A DNA stretch of 64,000 nucleotides from Agrobacterium sp. a22-2. Its GTDB lineage: Bacteria > Pseudomonadota > Alphaproteobacteria > Rhizobiales > Rhizobiaceae. Numbering within the stretch: the stretch's first letter is position 1; every line of letters starts with the position of its first letter. The notes beneath the pieces were generated by a model. The model was given only the letters and a program-made list of their open reading frames with translations. It made no database searches and had not been told where the DNA came from. A program made the position numbers and the translations under genes. Location of the stretch: positions 1 through 64,000 of the forward strand of contig NZ_JAAXMM010000014.1 in NCBI RefSeq assembly GCF_012276985.1. Reading direction: 5' to 3'. Below are positions 39,197 through 48,097 of this stretch, piece after piece.

Positions 39197-40441
39197 TTAC
39201 CGCCCCCAGGCCGTGTGGATCAGCTGCTCGATCTCGGCATTCACCGCGTCGAGCGATTCCATGGCTCGGTCATAGGTGCCGCGACTGAAATTCTCGCGAC
39301 CAACCTCGTAAAGTGTCTGCTTTGTCAAACCGGCATCGGATACCGCCGTCGATTTCAGCATCGGTGCAGTCAGCACACGCGACCCGAACAGCGAGCGCAA
39401 GAAGCCGACGATCTGGGTCTGCGGACCGTCATGCGGCTCGAAGCGGGTGACCAGATAGCGCAGGAAATCGAAGTTCAGCGTGCCGCCGGCCTCGCGCACC
39501 ACGCCAAGCAGGTCAGACGTCATGAACAGGAACTGGCTCATCGACGCCACGTCGAGCATCTGCGGGTGGACGGTGACGATCACCGATGTCGAGGCACAGA
39601 GCGCCGACAGGGTGAGGTAACCCAGCTGCGGCGGGCAATCGAGCACCACCACATCATAATTATCGGCAACGCTCTGCAAAGCCGACTGGACGCGGGTGAA
39701 GAACAGACCGTCCGCCGCGCCGTCGCGCCGCTCGGCCAGGGCACGCGGCGTGGTATGCTCGAATTCCTGCAACTCGAGATTGCCCGGCAGCAGGTCGAGA
39801 TTGTGGAAATAGGTCTTGCGGATGATATCCTTCAGCGGACGGACGTCACCGTCATAGCGGATGGCGCCGTAAAGCGTGTCGTTGCCGACGAGATCCAGTT
39901 CCGGCTGGTAGCCGAACAGGGCCGAGAGGGAAGCCTGCGGGTCGAGATCGACCGCCAGAACCCGGTGACCGGTCATGGCAAGATATTGCGCCAGATGCAC
40001 GGCCGACGTCGTCTTGCCTGAACCGCCCTTGAAATTGGTGACCGAAATGACCTGCAGATGCTCGCCGCGTTCCGGATCGCGCCATTTCACATAGGTTCGC
40101 GCCTTAGCGCCGTTGCCCTTGGCCAGCGCCTGTTCGGCCAGGAAATGCCGCAGCGCATCGATATCGGCCAGCGTATAATAACGCCGCCCGCCTGTTCCGA
40201 CTTCCGGTTGCGGTCCATCGCCGGCCAGCGACAGCTGCCGGAGATAACCGTCCGACACGCCGATCAGCCGCGCCGCCTCTCCGGAGGTAAAGCTGCGCAG
40301 GGTCTTTCTCGATGCCGGCGGGAACAGCCGTTCCCGCATGGCCTTCAATTGCGCGGACAGCGCCTGAGCATCTTCCGCAATCGTTTCATCGGCCGAGCGC
40401 AAGGGAGCCACCTCTGTTACCGTACTGGACGGAATTGCCAT
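39197..40441 (-). CDS. repA: plasmid partition ATPase RepA (ParA family)
   Basis: This 414-residue Walker-type partition ATPase also represses the repABC operon. It has an N-terminal helix-turn-helix (FTSGEAARLIGVSDGYLRQL), the deviant Walker A FKGGSGKTT, Walker A' VDLDPQASLS, and VLDCPPQLG. ATG 40441 has GGAGA upstream and gives the usual distance to LFPPASRKTLRSF; ATG 40519 is an in-frame alternative. Confidence 0.96.
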   Translation of the reverse strand: MAIPSSTVTEVAPLRSADETIAEDAQALSAQLKAMRERLFPPASRKTLRSFTSGEAARLIGVSDGYLRQLSLAGDGPQPEVGTGGRRYYTLADIDALRHFLAEQALAKGNGAKARTYVKWRDPERGEHLQVISVTNFKGGSGKTTSAVHLAQYLAMTGHRVLAVDLDPQASLSALFGYQPELDLVGNDTLYGAIRYDGDVRPLKDIIRKTYFHNLDLLPGNLELQEFEHTTPRALAERRDGAADGLFFTRVQSALQSVADNYDVVVLDCPPQLGYLTLSALCASTSVIVTVHPQMLDVASMSQFLFMTSDLLGVVREAGGTLNFDFLRYLVTRFEPHDGPQTQIVGFLRSLFGSRVLTAPMLKSTAVSDAGLTKQTLYEVGRENFSRGTYDRAMESLDAVNAEIEQLIHTAWGR

Positions 40442-40667
40442 CCTGTTCTCCAAAGTCCTGAAGCCGGCTTTTGCTGTCCCGCAGCCTTCATGGCCGGAAA
40501 CGCAAAACTCGGCTAGCATCCATCAATCTGCCCGATTCTCGTTGGCGAAGATATACGCGATCACGAGACGCTAACAGCAGACCGATCTATTTACGGCGAA
40601 TTCACTCAGATCCGCGTCCTTCCGTAAGAGGGTGTTTGAAAGCATGAGTCGCGTCAAGTCCTTTTTG

Positions 40668-40684
40668 GTTAACGGCATTTTAAC
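40668..40684. promoter_or_regulatory. candidate RepA operator at the repABC promoter
   Basis: GTTAA-CGGCATT-TTAAC is a perfect 5-bp inverted repeat. A TTGACG -35-like box reads toward repA at 40657-40652. RepA-RepB autoregulation through a palindrome near the repA promoter is known for repABC units. A clear -10 was not found. Confidence 0.4.
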
Positions 40685-40733
40685 GATTGCCGCGCTTCCG
40701 GGCATCGATGCACAGCGGACATGGCGTGCCGAG

Positions 40734-40749
40734 GTTGACTGCTGTCAAC
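40734..40749. promoter_or_regulatory. parS centromere site
   Basis: GTTGACTGCTGTCAAC fits the repABC parS consensus GTTNNNNGCNNNNAAC in every fixed position and is a near-perfect palindrome. It lies 293 bp upstream of repA; parS sites in this family occur upstream of repA or near repC. Confidence 0.82.
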
Positions 40750-40912
40750 AGTGCCGGCCGGGATCAAATCGGCGCCAGCGCCCGTCATTGACAGAACACC
40801 AGCGGAGAAAGATGGAAATTCCACAAATGGGTGCAATTTTAGTCAGCCATTTATGCACAATTCATAGGCTACGTGATAACAGAATAGGCAATCTGTCCGT
40901 TTACTGGTGCCC

Positions 40913-42112
40913 ATGGTCACGCCAATAGCCTTTTTGAAGCGACTGAGCCCGGCGCTTGCCCGTGTCAGCTTTGCCGAACGCCTACGCTCCTCGCTGGGAG
41001 CGCTGGTCGGCATCCTGCTGACCGGCCTCGTCAGCCGCTACGCCATCGGACAGGATGTCAACCTGCCGCTGTTGATCGCGCCGATCGGCGCTTCGGCCGT
41101 GCTGCTGTTTGCCGCGCCAACCAGCCCGCTCGCCCAGCCCTGGTCGATCCTTGGCGGCAATATCGTATCGGCCCTGATCGGCGTCACATGCAGCCTCGCC
41201 CTGAAGGACCCGATCCTGGCGTCTGCTGCAGCCATCGCCTGCTCGATCGGCGCCATGCTTGTTCTCAACTGCCTTCATCCGCCCAGCGGTGCCGTGGCCC
41301 TGACGGCCGTCCTCGGCGGCGCATCGATCCATGAGGCGGGCTATTGGTTCGTCCTGTCGCCAGTCGGGTTGAATACCCTCATCCTGCTGGCAACCGCCCT
41401 TGCCTTCAACAATGTCACCGGCCGACAATATCCCCATCTGATACCGGCCACCGGCCGGTCGGCACATCGCACCGCCGACGACGTGCCAAGCCATCGGATC
41501 GGCACCCTGCCGGACGACCTGACAGCCGTGCTCGAACAATATGACGAGATCGTCAATGTCAGCCCGGACGAACTCGACGCGCTGCTCCATCAGGCCCAAA
41601 TCAGGGCCTATAGCCGCAGGACCGGAGAAATCACCTGCGGCGAGATCATGTCGCGCGACCTGATCACCGTATCGCCGACGACAAGCCTGCGCGCAGCATG
41701 GCGGCTTTTACTGAAGCATAGCATCAAGGCGCTTCCGGTCGTTTCGCCCATTGGCGAACTGGTCGGCATCGTCACCCAGACCGACTTCATGAAGCACTCG
41801 GTTCTGTCGCAGGACGGCCGACTGCGGCTCGGCCTCAACCATCGGCTGATCGCGCGCCTGCGAAAGCGGCCGCCGCTCGATACGGTCGCCGACATCATGA
41901 CACGCCGCGTCCAGTCCGCGCTGCCGGAAACCCGGATCGCCAGGCTCGTTCCGCCGATGGCCGATACCGGGCTCCACCATATGCCGATCGTCGATGCGGA
42001 GAACCGCGTGGTCGGCATCGTCACCCAGTCCGATCTGATCGCCGCACTGTTCCAGCGCAGCATCGAGACGCCCGACGCCGATCCGCAACCTACCGAAACG
42101 GCCGCTCTCTAG
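40913..42112 (+). CDS. HPP-family membrane protein with two CBS domains
   Basis: This protein of about 399 residues has an N-terminal HPP domain of four to five membrane helices with the signature CLHPPSGAVALTAVLGG, then a cytoplasmic pair of CBS domains (CGEIMSRDLITVSPTTSLRAA and VADIMTRRVQSALPETRIA). HPP proteins are linked to nitrite or small-anion transport in some organisms; CBS pairs sense adenosyl nucleotides. The start is uncertain because no clear SD is seen: GTG 40907 and ATG 40913 are both possible. Confidence 0.88.
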   Translation: MVTPIAFLKRLSPALARVSFAERLRSSLGALVGILLTGLVSRYAIGQDVNLPLLIAPIGASAVLLFAAPTSPLAQPWSILGGNIVSALIGVTCSLALKDPILASAAAIACSIGAMLVLNCLHPPSGAVALTAVLGGASIHEAGYWFVLSPVGLNTLILLATALAFNNVTGRQYPHLIPATGRSAHRTADDVPSHRIGTLPDDLTAVLEQYDEIVNVSPDELDALLHQAQIRAYSRRTGEITCGEIMSRDLITVSPTTSLRAAWRLLLKHSIKALPVVSPIGELVGIVTQTDFMKHSVLSQDGRLRLGLNHRLIARLRKRPPLDTVADIMTRRVQSALPETRIARLVPPMADTGLHHMPIVDAENRVVGIVTQSDLIAALFQRSIETPDADPQPTETAAL

Positions 42113-42234
42113 CATCGCGCCAGCAGCACCGCCCAAGGCTGCCCTTGACGGGGCGCCGGAAATTCGCCATCGACTAGGGGGTGTTTGACCGGTGATCGCC
42201 TTTGCTGAGTCGGACGCCACGAGGATAAACTGAG

Positions 42235-42471
42235 ATGGCCTATACGCCCCGCCGGCCGGTAAACCCCAAGGATGCCGCTGAAGCGCTTTTCAAGCCCGCA
42301 AAACGGCCGCCCGCTCCCGCCGTCGAGAGATCCGCCCCGCCGAATACCAAGGAACTCGTCTCCCTGAAGATCGACAGCGCCGTGCTGGAGCATTTTCAGA
42401 AGGAGGGGCCTGGCTGGCAGGACCGGATCAACGAAACCCTGGCAGCCGCGATCCGCGACACGAAGGCCTGA
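42235..42471 (+). CDS. BrnA/DUF4415-like protein without BrnT partner
   Basis: This 78-residue protein has the BrnA antitoxin-type C-terminus VSLKIDSAVLEHFQKEGPGW then QDRINETLAAAI, which forms a ribbon-helix-helix dimer. The N-terminus is Pro/Arg-rich. No BrnT toxin gene adjoins it, so it is either an orphan antitoxin or a stand-alone regulator. It starts at ATG 42235 after a GAGGATAAACTGAG leader. Confidence 0.72.
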   Translation: MAYTPRRPVNPKDAAEALFKPAKRPPAPAVERSAPPNTKELVSLKIDSAVLEHFQKEGPGWQDRINETLAAAIRDTKA

Positions 42472-42516
42472 TCGGCGGACCTTCCGCGCCAAGGTCGACC
42501 GGCGACCGATCCTGCA

Positions 42517-44352
42517 TCACGTCGCTGCGGAAATGCGGCGGGGAATGGTGAGGGGCTGAGGTCCTGCCGGATTGTCCGTCTGTCCGAAACGCCGCAGAAG
42601 AATGACCGCCTCGTCGCGGTCGACCGCTTTTGAAAAATAATATCCCTGCCCGAGCCGGCAGCCCAGTGCCACCAACTGGCGAGCCTGTGCATTGGTCTCG
42701 ATGCCTTCTGCGACCACCCGGATACCGAGTTTCTCGGCAATGCCCAGAAGCCCTTCGACGATGGCAATGCCGCCATCGCCCGGCACCAGCCGGTCGATGA
42801 AGGACTTGTCGATCTTGATGATATCGACGGGAACCGTCAGGAGATGGGTCAACGAGGCAAAGCCCGTTCCGAAATCGTCGAGCGCCACTCGCAATCCGCG
42901 CTGTCGCAACGCCTTGATCTCATCGGCGACGACATGGTCGCGCTGGCCGAGATAGACCGATTCCGTCACCTCCAGAATGAGGTGCTTCAACGGTACGCCG
43001 GCCTTGCCGAATGTCTCGCTGAGGCGCGGCTGGAGGTTGCCATTGTGGAAGTCGGCGGCCGACAGGTTGATCCCGACATGCTGGAGCGGCAGGCCCAGGT
43101 CGAGCCAGCGCCGCATGTCCGCGGCAACGCGCTGCAGCATCTGCAGTGTCAGTTGCGCCGCCACATGGGCGTCCTTCATCGCCTCCTGGAAATCTGCCGC
43201 GGCAACGATCTCGCCGGTCTTCGTGGTCATACGGCACAAGGCCTCAAAGCCGACGACGTCGCCGCTTTCAAGACGAACGATCGGCTGGTAGTGCGCGTCG
43301 ATGCGTCCTTCGCTCAGGGCCAGGCTGACATCATGGATCGCCCGGAACCGGCGGGTGATGGCAGTGCCAAGCCCAGGGACATATTCGATATACTGGCCAC
43401 GGCTGCGCTCCTTGGCGTGATAGAGCGCATAGTCGGCATTCTGCCGGACCTGGTCGGGCGTGTCGCCGACCGCAGCCACCGCGCCGCCCAGCGTTGCCGC
43501 TGGGAACACCACGTGCCCGCCACAAAGACTTGGCGCCTTCAGCGTCTGGAGAATTTCTGCGGCGACCAAAGCAAGCTCCGAGCCGTCCCCGCTGTTGACG
43601 ATGACAGCGAACTCGTCGCCTCCAAGCCGGAAGGTCCGGCCGGTTTCGGCAACCGACGCAATACGGTCGGCAACAGCCTTGATCAAATCATCGCCCGCCC
43701 CATGACCGAAGGTGTCGTTGACCAGCTTGAGATTGTCCATGTCGGCCAAGAGGATACCCCAGCCGTGTTTGACACCCTGTTCCGCCAGCACCAGATTGAA
43801 GCTGGCACGATTCGGCAAGCCGGTCAGGACGTCCGTATAGGCCAGACGCTGGCGTTCGTTGACCCGTTCGTTGCGCTCCAGTGCAATGGCGCAGAGATGG
43901 ACGCAGGCCGCAACTATCCGCTCCTCGATCTCGCTCGGACCGCGCCTCTCCTTGAAATAGAACGCAAACGTCCCAGTCACGCGGCCGGAACTGATGATCG
44001 GCGTCGACCAGCACGCCCGAAAGCCAAGCGGCAGGGCAAGGCTCTTGAAATCAGCCCAGAGCGGATCATTTTCGATATCGACGACGGTAACCGGCTGACC
44101 AAGAAAAGCGGCTGTACCGCAGGAGCCAACACAAGGACCAATGGGGACACCATCCAGCGCTGCACTGTAATGGGCGGGAAGTGAGGGGCCGGATAGAGGA
44201 TGCAGCAACCCTTGCTGATCAACCGACAGCACGGAGCAGACGATCCCCGGCACAGACGCTTCCACGGCCGCGCAAAGCCGATCAATGGTCGCTTTCAGGG
44301 GCTCGCCCCTGGCTATCATTTCGAGGATAGAGTTCTGTAACTCAAGGAGCAT
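42517..44352 (-). CDS. GAF-GGDEF-EAL cyclic-di-GMP protein
   Basis: This 611-residue cytoplasmic protein has a GAF sensor domain (residues about 5-165), a GGDEF domain with intact RLGGDEFAV (about 170-325) and an EAL domain with FEALCRM, INLSAADF, DDFGTGFASLTHL and VVAEGIET (about 335-590). All key catalytic residues of both output domains appear present, so it could make or degrade c-di-GMP depending on the GAF ligand. ATG 44352 has no strong SD. It is divergent from the TerC-like gene with a long gap between. Confidence 0.92.
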   Translation of the reverse strand: MLLELQNSILEMIARGEPLKATIDRLCAAVEASVPGIVCSVLSVDQQGLLHPLSGPSLPAHYSAALDGVPIGPCVGSCGTAAFLGQPVTVVDIENDPLWADFKSLALPLGFRACWSTPIISSGRVTGTFAFYFKERRGPSEIEERIVAACVHLCAIALERNERVNERQRLAYTDVLTGLPNRASFNLVLAEQGVKHGWGILLADMDNLKLVNDTFGHGAGDDLIKAVADRIASVAETGRTFRLGGDEFAVIVNSGDGSELALVAAEILQTLKAPSLCGGHVVFPAATLGGAVAAVGDTPDQVRQNADYALYHAKERSRGQYIEYVPGLGTAITRRFRAIHDVSLALSEGRIDAHYQPIVRLESGDVVGFEALCRMTTKTGEIVAAADFQEAMKDAHVAAQLTLQMLQRVAADMRRWLDLGLPLQHVGINLSAADFHNGNLQPRLSETFGKAGVPLKHLILEVTESVYLGQRDHVVADEIKALRQRGLRVALDDFGTGFASLTHLLTVPVDIIKIDKSFIDRLVPGDGGIAIVEGLLGIAEKLGIRVVAEGIETNAQARQLVALGCRLGQGYYFSKAVDRDEAVILLRRFGQTDNPAGPQPLTIPRRISAAT

Positions 44353-44838
44353 GGCTGTCGCTTCAATATGTGAGGATGCAGATTAGCGTCTCGACATTTA
44401 ATTAGTTCTTACGCTATCGCTAAAGTTCGAACTATCGAACGATACCGGCGGACTCTCCCTCCCCAAAACGTCTCGAGATGAACGAAAATGATCCATTTCA
44501 GGCATAGACTCCTGCCTCAACCAGTGGAAATCCGACGAAGCGGCCCCATATGGGCACCTGTACACGGTCGGCAATTGCCGAAGCTCTTGACGGAAGGTCA
44601 GACTTCAGCGAGAACGACCGTGTTCCGTGGTCGTCGACTTGGTCGCCTGCGGTCTAACACTGGTGCCGGGCCCCTCTGGCGAGAGTTTACGGCGCTCTCG
44701 TGATGTCGGTACCGCCAGCAAATGAGCCGGCGGATTCAAGAATATGACAATTCTGACCATGCCTCACGCGCATGTCCCTATGGGTCGGCGCGCCTCGATA
44801 TTCGTTCCAAGCCCTGCAGGACATCCGGAGGCACGCTC
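44353..44838. other. 486-bp intergenic region, no gene supported
   Basis: The frames here show no family similarity or good ribosome-binding sites. The region must hold the promoters of the divergent GAF-GGDEF-EAL and TerC-like genes, but no GGAAC-type or strong sigma-70 promoter stands out. Confidence 0.5.
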
Positions 44839-45936
44839 ATGAGCACGCCTTCGAACAACAGCAGTGCGCTGGGCTACTTCAAATGGGCTTTCATCGTCAC
44901 CGCCCTCGGCCTTCTTCTTGGCGCCTGGCTCGGCTGGCAGTCGACCGGCACGCTGGGCGGCATGGCGACGGCCTTCTTCATCTGTGCCGTTCTGGCCGTC
45001 CTGGAAATCTCGCTTTCCTTCGACAACGCCATCGTCAACGCCAACAAGCTGAAAGACATGACGCCCGTCTGGCAGCATCGCTTCCTGACCTGGGGTATCG
45101 TCATCGCCGTGTTCGGCATGCGTATCGTCTTCCCGTTGCTGATCGTGGTGATCGCGGCCGACATCGGTCCGATCGATGCGCTGATTCTGGCGGCCCGCGA
45201 GCCGGCCGAATATGCCCGCATCATGAACGAGGCGCATCTGCCGATCGCCGCTTTCGGCGGCACATTCCTGATGATGGTCGGGCTCACCTACTTCTTCAAC
45301 CATGAGAAGGAAGTGCACTGGATCAGCTTTATCGAGAAGCACATGGCCCGTTCGGCGACCATCAAGGGCATCGAGATCGCTTTCGTTCTGGCACTCATCC
45401 TAGTGTTCTCGAACTTCCTTGACGGCGAGGAAGCCACCACCTTCGTCTATTCGGCGATCTATGGCCTGTTGACCTTCCTGGCCGTCGAAGTGCTGGGTGG
45501 TCTGCTCGACGCATCGCAGAAGACCATGACGGAAGCGGCCAAGGGCGGCCTCGGTGCCTTCATCTATCTCGAAGTGCTCGATGCCAGCTTCTCCTTCGAC
45601 GGCGTCATCGGTGCTTTTGCGCTGACGCAGAACCTCTTCGTCATCGCCATCGGCCTTGGCATCGGCGCCATGTATGTGCGTTCGATGACCATCATGCTGG
45701 TCGACAAGGGAACGCTTGCCGAATACCGCTACCTGGAACACGGCGCCTTCTACGCCATCTTGATCCTCTCGGTGATCATGTATTTCCAGACCCTGGTACA
45801 TATCCCCGAAGTGATCACCGGCCTTGGCGGCGCTGGCCTGATCGGCATCTCGCTGTGGTCGTCCATCCGTTACAACCGCAAGGAGCGCGAGGAAGAACAG
45901 GCCCGCGCGCAAGAGGCGATCGCCGAGAATATCTGA
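44839..45936 (+). CDS. TerC/DUF475-family integral membrane protein
   Basis: This 365-residue protein has about nine membrane helices. LEISLSFDNAIVNANKLKDM and YLEVLDASFSFDGVIGAFALT are the paired TerC-family motifs with conserved Asp/Asn in the membrane. TerC relatives are linked to metal (manganese, tellurite-related) handling and membrane-protein metalation. GGAGG lies 7 nt before ATG 44839; the 39-codon extension upstream lacks support. A terminator follows. Confidence 0.88.
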   Translation: MSTPSNNSSALGYFKWAFIVTALGLLLGAWLGWQSTGTLGGMATAFFICAVLAVLEISLSFDNAIVNANKLKDMTPVWQHRFLTWGIVIAVFGMRIVFPLLIVVIAADIGPIDALILAAREPAEYARIMNEAHLPIAAFGGTFLMMVGLTYFFNHEKEVHWISFIEKHMARSATIKGIEIAFVLALILVFSNFLDGEEATTFVYSAIYGLLTFLAVEVLGGLLDASQKTMTEAAKGGLGAFIYLEVLDASFSFDGVIGAFALTQNLFVIAIGLGIGAMYVRSMTIMLVDKGTLAEYRYLEHGAFYAILILSVIMYFQTLVHIPEVITGLGGAGLIGISLWSSIRYNRKEREEEQARAQEAIAENI

Positions 45937-45959
45937 TACTCCATCTGTGACGTTCTAAG

Positions 45960-45991
45960 GGCCTGCCTGTCGAAAGACCGGCAGGCCTTTT
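45960..45991 (+). terminator. Rho-independent terminator after the TerC-like gene
   Basis: An 8-bp stem GGCCTGCC/GGCAGGCC (45960-45967 with 45980-45987), extendable with one mismatch, is followed by TTTT. Confidence 0.8.
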
Positions 45992-46010
45992 CATTTCATT
46001 TGCGCGTGTG

Positions 46011-46724
46011 TCACGAACTCAGCGCATCGCGCAGCGCCAGGCCTTCCTTGACCCGCAGGTCGAGATCCGCCTCGATATGATCGATATGGTGCAGCATCAG
46101 GTCGCTTGCCCGCGCGACATCCTTGTTGGCCAGCGCATCGAGAATGGCGGAATGTTCGTTGTGGCCGCAGCTCGACACCCCGGATCGCCCGTAGAGCGCC
46201 ACCACGAGCGACGAACGGGCCACCAACTCGTCCATGAAACGCTGCAGGATACCGTTGCCGGCGACGGCGGCGAGCATCAGGTGAAAATCGCCGGAGGCCT
46301 TGATCTCGGCGCGGCGGGCCACCGGTCCCCGCTCGTTCATAAAGCGCACTTCCTCGTCAAGCTGCTTGCGGAAGGCCCCGATATCGTCGGGCGTGATCCG
46401 CTCGACGGCAGCAGCGACGATGCCCGGCTCTATCAGCCGGCGCGAGGCGAAAATCTGGCGCGCCTCCTCCGGCGTCGGGATGGAGACGAACGCGCCGCGA
46501 TTGCGCTCGGTGCGGACCAGCCCTTCGAAGGCCAGCATCTGCAAGGCGTAACGAACCACCGTGCGGCTGACATCGAACAGCGTTCCGACTTCCGCCTCCG
46601 ACAGCTTGGTGCCGGGCGTCAGCCTTCGGTCGACGATCGCATCGCGCAGGGAATCCCGAATGGCCTGCGCGCGGTCTTCCTGGTTGGCATCCAAATTGGC
46701 CGGTGTCTTGTGTGCGATATTCAT
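46011..46724 (-). CDS. GntR-family regulator with FCD effector domain
   Basis: This 237-residue regulator has an N-terminal winged helix (LSEAEVGTLFDVSRTVVRYAL, residues about 41-61) and a C-terminal all-helical FCD domain with metal/ligand residues (GDFHLMLA, HNEHSAILDAL, MLHHIDHIE). It is divergent from a PotABC-like operon and likely represses it until the transported compound or a product binds. ATG 46724 matches the usual N-terminus. Confidence 0.9.
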   Translation of the reverse strand: MNIAHKTPANLDANQEDRAQAIRDSLRDAIVDRRLTPGTKLSEAEVGTLFDVSRTVVRYALQMLAFEGLVRTERNRGAFVSIPTPEEARQIFASRRLIEPGIVAAAVERITPDDIGAFRKQLDEEVRFMNERGPVARRAEIKASGDFHLMLAAVAGNGILQRFMDELVARSSLVVALYGRSGVSSCGHNEHSAILDALANKDVARASDLMLHHIDHIEADLDLRVKEGLALRDALSS

Positions 46725-46828
46725 GGCAGTATCCCGTGTGCAAAGCCTTTCTATCCGCATCGCGGCCGGATGGAAATATGGGCATTGAAAAACCTCCGAA
46801 GCGATTGTCCACAATTTGACCATTGGAT

Positions 46829-46858
46829 TGAATGCAAAACTGATTTTTTGTGCATTCA
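46829..46858. promoter_or_regulatory. candidate operator of the FCD regulator
   Basis: TGAATGCA (46829-46836) and TGCATTCA (46851-46858) form a perfect 8-bp inverted repeat with a 14-bp T-rich spacer in the divergent intergenic region. A TTGACC -35-like box lies just upstream at 46816-46821, so binding would block the operon promoter. Confidence 0.55.
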
Positions 46859-46983
46859 TTTTGGACGGCGGAACGCTTGCCATCCATTGTGCCGGGATAG
46901 CCCGGCGATTCCAACAGCTTAGGCTGCGAGCCTGAAACTGGCACACCGCATGCATCCCTCTCGCTAAGGATTGGGAGCGCTGA

Positions 46984-48072
46984 ATGACCAAAGCAGCAGA
47001 AATCGATATCGCCGCCGTGTCCAAGATCTACGGTCACACCGTGGCTGTGGACAAGATCAGCCTGAAGATCCCGGCCGGCAGCTATTGCTGCCTGCTCGGT
47101 CCATCAGGCTGCGGCAAGACATCCACCCTGCGGATGATTGCCGGCCACGAGAGCATTTCCTCCGGCGACGTGCGGCTCGGCAACACGGTGGTCACCGATC
47201 TGCCGCCCGCCAAGCGCGGCACGGCGATGATGTTCCAGTCCTATGCCCTGTTCCCGCATCTCGATCTTGTCGACAATGTTGCCTTCAGCCTGAAGATGAA
47301 AGGCGTCGAGAAGGAAGAGCGCCGCGCCAAGGCGCTGGAGATGCTGACCCTGATGCAGATGGAGGGCTATGCCAACCGTCGGCCGGCCCAGCTTTCCGGC
47401 GGCCAGCAGCAGCGCGTCGCGCTCGCCCGTGCCCTGATCACCAATCCCGAGGCCCTGCTTCTCGACGAACCGCTTTCGGCCCTCGATCCGTTCCTGAAGA
47501 TCCGCATGCGGGCCGAGTTGAAGAAGCTGCAGAAGACGCTGGGCATCACCTTCGTACATGTCACCCATAGCCAGGAAGAGGCGATGGCGCTGGCCGATCT
47601 GATCGTCGTGATGAATGACGGGCGCATCGAGCAGGCCGCCCATCCGCGCGAGGTTTTCGAAACGCCGGCAACCGCCTTCGTCGCCCGATTCATGGGCGAC
47701 CACAATGTGATCTCCGGCCGAGTCATCGAGAATACCCCGACCGGCATCGTCCTGGAGGTTCTGGGCGGCGGCCGGTTTGCAGCCCTCGGGCGGCAGGTCG
47801 AGGCAGGCGAGCCTGTCGATATCGCCGTCAGGACCGACCATGTGCGGATCGGCGAAACGCCAGCCGCCGGCCTCGGCTTCACCGGCATCGTCTCGAATGT
47901 CGAATATCTCGGATCGACCGTCAAACTCGTGGTCGCCGGCGGCGGCATCGAGGATTTCACCGTCATTCTCGACGACACCGCCTTCTTTGCAAATCCGGTC
48001 AGTGTCGGCGAAGCAATCCCGCTTTCATGGGAGGCGCCGGACGCGATCGTGCTCGGCCGCATGGAAAAGTAA
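46984..48072 (+). CDS. PotA-like ABC transporter ATPase
   Basis: This 362-residue ATPase has Walker A GPSGCGKTS, Q-loop FQSYALFPHL, signature LSGGQQQRV, Walker B LLLDEPLSALD and a C-terminal TOBE domain (about 280-355). It energises import by the two permeases downstream. ATG 46984 is preceded by GGGAG. It is the first gene of a six-gene operon. Confidence 0.93.
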   Translation: MTKAAEIDIAAVSKIYGHTVAVDKISLKIPAGSYCCLLGPSGCGKTSTLRMIAGHESISSGDVRLGNTVVTDLPPAKRGTAMMFQSYALFPHLDLVDNVAFSLKMKGVEKEERRAKALEMLTLMQMEGYANRRPAQLSGGQQQRVALARALITNPEALLLDEPLSALDPFLKIRMRAELKKLQKTLGITFVHVTHSQEEAMALADLIVVMNDGRIEQAAHPREVFETPATAFVARFMGDHNVISGRVIENTPTGIVLEVLGGGRFAALGRQVEAGEPVDIAVRTDHVRIGETPAAGLGFTGIVSNVEYLGSTVKLVVAGGGIEDFTVILDDTAFFANPVSVGEAIPLSWEAPDAIVLGRMEK

Positions 48073-48097
48073 AAGCACAACAACAGGAGAACAGCGC

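Noticed and set aside
38381..40021. 546-codon plus-strand frame across repB and repA
   Set aside because: It spans two certain genes on the other strand and shows no domain.
40668..40684. GTTAACGGCATTTTAAC as a second parS
   Set aside because: It is 17 bp long and does not fit GTTNNNNGCNNNNAAC; kept only as a possible RepA operator.
40632..40928. 98-codon frame upstream of the HPP gene
   Set aside because: It covers the parS and operator region, has no ribosome-binding site and no domain.
42844..44184. 446-codon plus-strand frame opposite the GGDEF-EAL gene
   Set aside because: It is antisense to intact catalytic domains and has no similarity to any family.
44488..44703. 71-codon frame in the 44.4-44.8 kb gap
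   Set aside because: Arg-rich composition, no good SD and no similarity; more likely non-coding.
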